Shown: positions 61,815 to 64,000 of the stretch, in pieces | How positions within the stretch are numbered: position 1 is the stretch's first letter | Layout of the letters: each line of letters starts with the position of its first letter | Origin: Myxococcales bacterium | GTDB taxonomy: Bacteria > UBA10199 > 2-02-FULL-44-16 > JAAZCA01 | Assembly: GCA_012513515.1 (NCBI GenBank) | Contig: JAAZCA010000003.1 | Coordinates: forward strand, 9,904-73,903 | Direction: 5' to 3' | Length of the DNA: 64,000 nucleotides | Made by a program: the position numbers and the translations under genes | The notes under the pieces: model-generated | Database searches by the model: none | Told to the model about the DNA's origin: nothing | The model's input: the letters and a program-made list of their open reading frames with translations, nothing else

Positions 61815-63464
61815 TCAAACAATCTCAGCGGGAATATCCTCGGAAGCAAACTGGTCGAAAAACTCATCATCGTAATCCTCTTCCTGATCCCGATTGCCTC
61901 CGCCCCCTTCATCTCCACCATCGCTATGGGAATGCCCTTCATGGGAGACATCCGCTACAGTGTGAAGTTTACGCTCAGCGTCCGATGCGGCAGTGAAAAT
62001 TGCAGAGAGAACTCCCGAAGATAACATCGTGTGAGGCATTCCTCCAAGCCCTCGGGTCGCCTCGGCTATCGACGCGGGGGAATCCTCAGCAATTGCACAC
62101 GCAAATCCAAGCGCGGAGATCCCGGCATTTCCACCTTTGGATCTCCCGAGGAAAGCTCGGCGAGCCGATAAAAAAGAAGGAAGGGGGCTAAATCCGAAAT
62201 CGTTCAATGAATCGAAACCGATAGGAAGCATCCCCCGAGATAAGATCCCCTTCTTTGCAACATGGTTGGACCTAACACCAACTACCTCTGGAAGGACCTT
62301 CTCCGATCCTGAATCTGGACCCTGACTGTGGAGGATCCTCCTGAGCGCCGAGAGCTGAGCCTGTGAAAGATGCTTGGCATTTTCAAAATAGGCAGCACCC
62401 GGATTGAGGTGAATCGCCCCTTTAATAAATTCGACCGCGAAAGAAGTTGAAAGTATTCCCCCGACCACGGCCTGAGTCGGAATCAGATCGAAAGCGGCGC
62501 TCGCGAAATCCACGGGTCCCGAGGCTGCAGATGAAGCGAAGGAATGGATATAAAATGCAGGCTTCAAATCCCCCACTGAATTTTGGGTGGAAGGCGTCTG
62601 CTCCGCTCCGGATGAGGCCGAGGCATAGCTCTCGGAACTCTCCTCCGTCGATCCATGCTCAAAGGTCATCTTAAACCCGCTATAGTCTTCCGATGAGGAT
62701 TCGGATTCTCCATATCCCGTAGTCTCAACATCTTCAACTTTTTCACCGGCAGGCGTCGCAATCTTGGCGGAGTGCGCCACCCCAGCATCATCGTCTTTAT
62801 CGGCCTTGGCAGGCTTCGACTTGGGCTCAGGTTCGGGAGCGACGATTACGGGATCCACTTCCCTTTTCGGCGGCTGTTCGGGTTCCTCGACAGAAGGATC
62901 ATCTATGGCGCTATATTCGTCAGGCGCGCAGGTACCGAGCATCCTGTCTAAGAGATCATCACAGCTTCCAAAGAGATTGATCGCACTATTTTGCGTCGAA
63001 AGGTCTGGCTCAGGCGGAATGCACTGTGGCTCATCAACAACGGTGAAAACATCCACCTCACAAGTCTGTTTCTCCGGAGATGGCAATGCAGGTTCAGGAA
63101 TACAGACCTCTTCGGTCAAGAGATGTGACCCGAATACCTCCTGCTCACAGACCTCTTTTCTGGATGCGCTCCCAGCTTTTACAGCATTTTGATCCTTCTC
63201 CTCGGGCTTTGCACTGTAGATCAAAACCCTATCGCCATCGCGGACGAAGAGATTGCCATCCGCATCGATGACCGCAGCAAGCGATCCATCCGGGGCATAG
63301 AGGTTGGTTGAACCATCGGGATTTTCAGGACCCTGCACAAGGAAGGTGCCACAGAGCTTCGCAGCAAAGGCCACGGGGTCGCCGGAGAGATAGCTGCTCG
63401 CCTGCGACGACGAGAGGCCGCCAAAATAATTTCTTGAAAGATCTGTCAGGTCCATTTTGGACAT
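61815..63464 (-). CDS. Large acidic protein of unknown function
   Basis: 549 residues (or 546 from ATG 63455). No signal peptide. N-terminal compact region with PDGSLAAVIDADGNLFVRDGD; then a Cys-containing (CEQEVFGS, CIPEP, CEVDVF, CIPPEPD, CDDLLD, CAPDEY) and Pro/Glu/Asp/Ser-rich disordered middle; a hydrophobic region (DFASAAFDLIPTQAVVGGIL); and a His/Asp/Gly-rich acidic tail (HEGHSHSDGGDEGGGG and EEDYDDEFFDQ). Family not recognised. Neither candidate start has a strong ribosome site. It stands between the DnaA-box-like region and the tRNA-Gln unit. Confidence 0.65.
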   Translation of the reverse strand: MSKMDLTDLSRNYFGGLSSSQASSYLSGDPVAFAAKLCGTFLVQGPENPDGSTNLYAPDGSLAAVIDADGNLFVRDGDRVLIYSAKPEEKDQNAVKAGSASRKEVCEQEVFGSHLLTEEVCIPEPALPSPEKQTCEVDVFTVVDEPQCIPPEPDLSTQNSAINLFGSCDDLLDRMLGTCAPDEYSAIDDPSVEEPEQPPKREVDPVIVAPEPEPKSKPAKADKDDDAGVAHSAKIATPAGEKVEDVETTGYGESESSSEDYSGFKMTFEHGSTEESSESYASASSGAEQTPSTQNSVGDLKPAFYIHSFASSAASGPVDFASAAFDLIPTQAVVGGILSTSFAVEFIKGAIHLNPGAAYFENAKHLSQAQLSALRRILHSQGPDSGSEKVLPEVVGVRSNHVAKKGILSRGMLPIGFDSLNDFGFSPLPSFLSARRAFLGRSKGGNAGISALGFACAIAEDSPASIAEATRGLGGMPHTMLSSGVLSAIFTAASDAERKLHTVADVSHEGHSHSDGGDEGGGGNRDQEEDYDDEFFDQFASEDIPAEIV

Positions 63465-63571
63465 AGTTAAGATAGAGGGACCTACCCCTCTATATCCATT
63501 ATCGGCTGATCCAGGGGGGATGTTGCCTGGATTGTTGAGTTTTTTAGAAGATTATAAGTGCTTGAAAATAA

Positions 63572-63600
63572 TTGACAATGTGCTGAGTCGATGCTAGAAG
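63572..63600 (+). promoter_or_regulatory. Strong promoter for the tRNA-Gln transcription unit
   Basis: TTGACA (63572-63577), 17-base spacer, TAGAAG (63595-63600, four of six matches). Expected start near 63607. The pseudo-tRNA and tRNA-Gln follow, and a terminator closes the unit. Confidence 0.65.
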
Positions 63601-63649
63601 CCCGCGCTCGGATCGATCGTTCTTTCTTTCTTTGACAGCGCCGGATTTT

Positions 63650-63740
63650 GGATTATTCGGGGGTCGTCCAACGGTATAGGCATCCGTTGAGTCGCGACCA
63701 TAGCCATGGACGCGACGATTACGGATGCGAATCCCCGAAG
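63650..63740 (+). ncRNA. tRNA-Gln-derived hairpin RNA (pseudo-tRNA)
   Basis: Bases 63650-63676 are identical to 63813-63839, the 5' part of tRNA-Gln. TTCGGGG (63656-63662) pairs with CCCCGAA (63733-63739) as an acceptor-like stem. In place of a cloverleaf the centre is a nested hairpin: GCATCCGT/ACGGATGC (63680-63687 with 63721-63728), GTCGCG/CGCGAC and CCAT/ATGG around AGCC. There is no anticodon arm or T-loop. It is a decayed or repurposed tRNA copy. Confidence 0.55.
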
Positions 63741-63819
63741 TGTGAGGCAGTGTTTTTCCGCCGAACGGTTACGAAGGGGAGGACGGCACCCTTTGCTTGG
63801 AAATCGGATTTCGGATTAT

Positions 63820-63890
63820 TCGGGGGTCGTCCAACGGTAGGACGGCAGCCTCTGGAGCTGCATATTGGGGTTCGAATCCCTGCCCCCGAG
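63820..63890 (+). tRNA. tRNA-Gln (anticodon CTG)
   Basis: Acceptor TCGGGGG / CCCCCGA (U1-A72) with discriminator G73, both typical of glutamine tRNAs. D-stem GTCC/GGAC, anticodon stem GCAGC/GCTGC with loop CTCTGGA, anticodon CTG at 63852-63854, T-loop GGTTCGAATCC. CCA is only partly encoded (CA follows). Confidence 0.95.
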
Positions 63891-63898
63891 CAAATGAA

Positions 63899-63925
63899 AA
63901 AGGTCGCCGAAAGGTGGCCTTTTTT
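63899..63925 (+). terminator. Rho-independent terminator of the tRNA-Gln unit
   Basis: Stem AAGGTCGCC/GGTGGCCTT with GAAA tetraloop and two G-T pairs, followed by six or more T (63920-63925). Confidence 0.85.
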
Positions 63926-63958
63926 ATTTGCTTGGGGGTGGTGGATGAGACCCCACGG

Positions 63959-63991
63959 TTCGCACGCAGCCGTTAGAACAGCGGATGCGAA
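63959..63991. other. Hairpin at the right edge sharing a word with the pseudo-tRNA
   Basis: TTCGCA (63959-63964) pairs with TGCGAA (63986-63991). CGGATGCGAA (63982-63991) is also at 63722-63731. It is cut by the window end, so its extent is unknown. Confidence 0.3.
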
Positions 63992-64000
63992 TTTTGCAGA

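Overview
The window is about 64 kb of gene-dense bacterial chromosome carrying mostly housekeeping genes. It has a truncated mfd at the left edge and a tRNA-Gln unit at the right edge. The organism is a diderm (Gram-negative): there is a TolC-type outer-membrane channel, an MlaC/Ttg2-type periplasmic lipid carrier, SurA/parvulin chaperones, several lipoproteins with clear lipoboxes, and PlsB. Clean GGAGG ribosome-binding sites, TTG/GTG starts, a full Rnf complex with a long multi-cluster RnfB, a very long C-terminal-processing (S41) protease and a MutL with an endonuclease motif fit a deltaproteobacterial-type lineage (Myxococcota, Bdellovibrionota or a related uncultured phylum). That placement is inference from gene content; there is no rRNA in the window.

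Layout. 1-11.2 kb (+): mfd end, two parvulin-type isomerases, pdxA, a phosphohexomutase, uvrA, then two secreted ApbE-fold proteins in tandem that have lost the catalytic and metal residues of ApbE, and a Cys-rich YkgJ-like protein. 11.2-17.6 kb is a patchier accessory zone: an AT-rich lipoprotein, repeat copies, carbamate kinase, a 51-aa zinc ribbon, tRNA-Leu(CAG) lying 4 bases ahead of the penicillin-binding-protein 1A gene, a MITE-like element inserted at the 3' end of that gene, and a cyclophilin lipoprotein. 17.7-23.0 kb (-): a complete rnf operon in the order E-A-B-C-D-G. 23.1-27.7 kb: a second repeat copy, a putative papain-fold secreted protein, a nucleotide-translocase-like membrane protein and a canonical ApbE, the enzyme expected to attach FMN to RnfD and RnfG. 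27.7-29.9 kb (+): TPM-domain protein, degenerate nucleotidyltransferase, LemA. 29.9-37.3 kb (-): an apparent five-gene operon tolC-mlaC-phosphodiesterase-ahcY-deoxynucleoside kinase, and a GAF histidine kinase. 37.4-41.8 kb (+): S41 protease, ribF, a single-domain response regulator. 41.8-47.3 kb (-): glmU-glmS-pcrA. 47.5-49.4 kb (+): membrane protein and tldD. 49.4-58.7 kb (-): a long tightly packed run, mutL-miaA-(pseudogene)-eno-rimI-pyrK-pyrD-HNH-rluD-yfiH-lipoprotein. 58.8-61.5 kb (+): plsB. Then come an intergenic cluster of DnaA-box-like sites, an unknown 549-aa acidic protein (-), and a promoter / tRNA-like hairpin RNA / tRNA-Gln / terminator unit.

No CRISPR array, rRNA, complete insertion sequence, prophage or recognisable defence island is present. 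The most unusual items are the paired inactive ApbE paralogs, the tRNA-Leu/mrcA junction, the dispersed repeat family with its MITE-like copy, the tRNA-Gln-derived hairpin RNA, and two large secreted or acidic proteins of unknown function.
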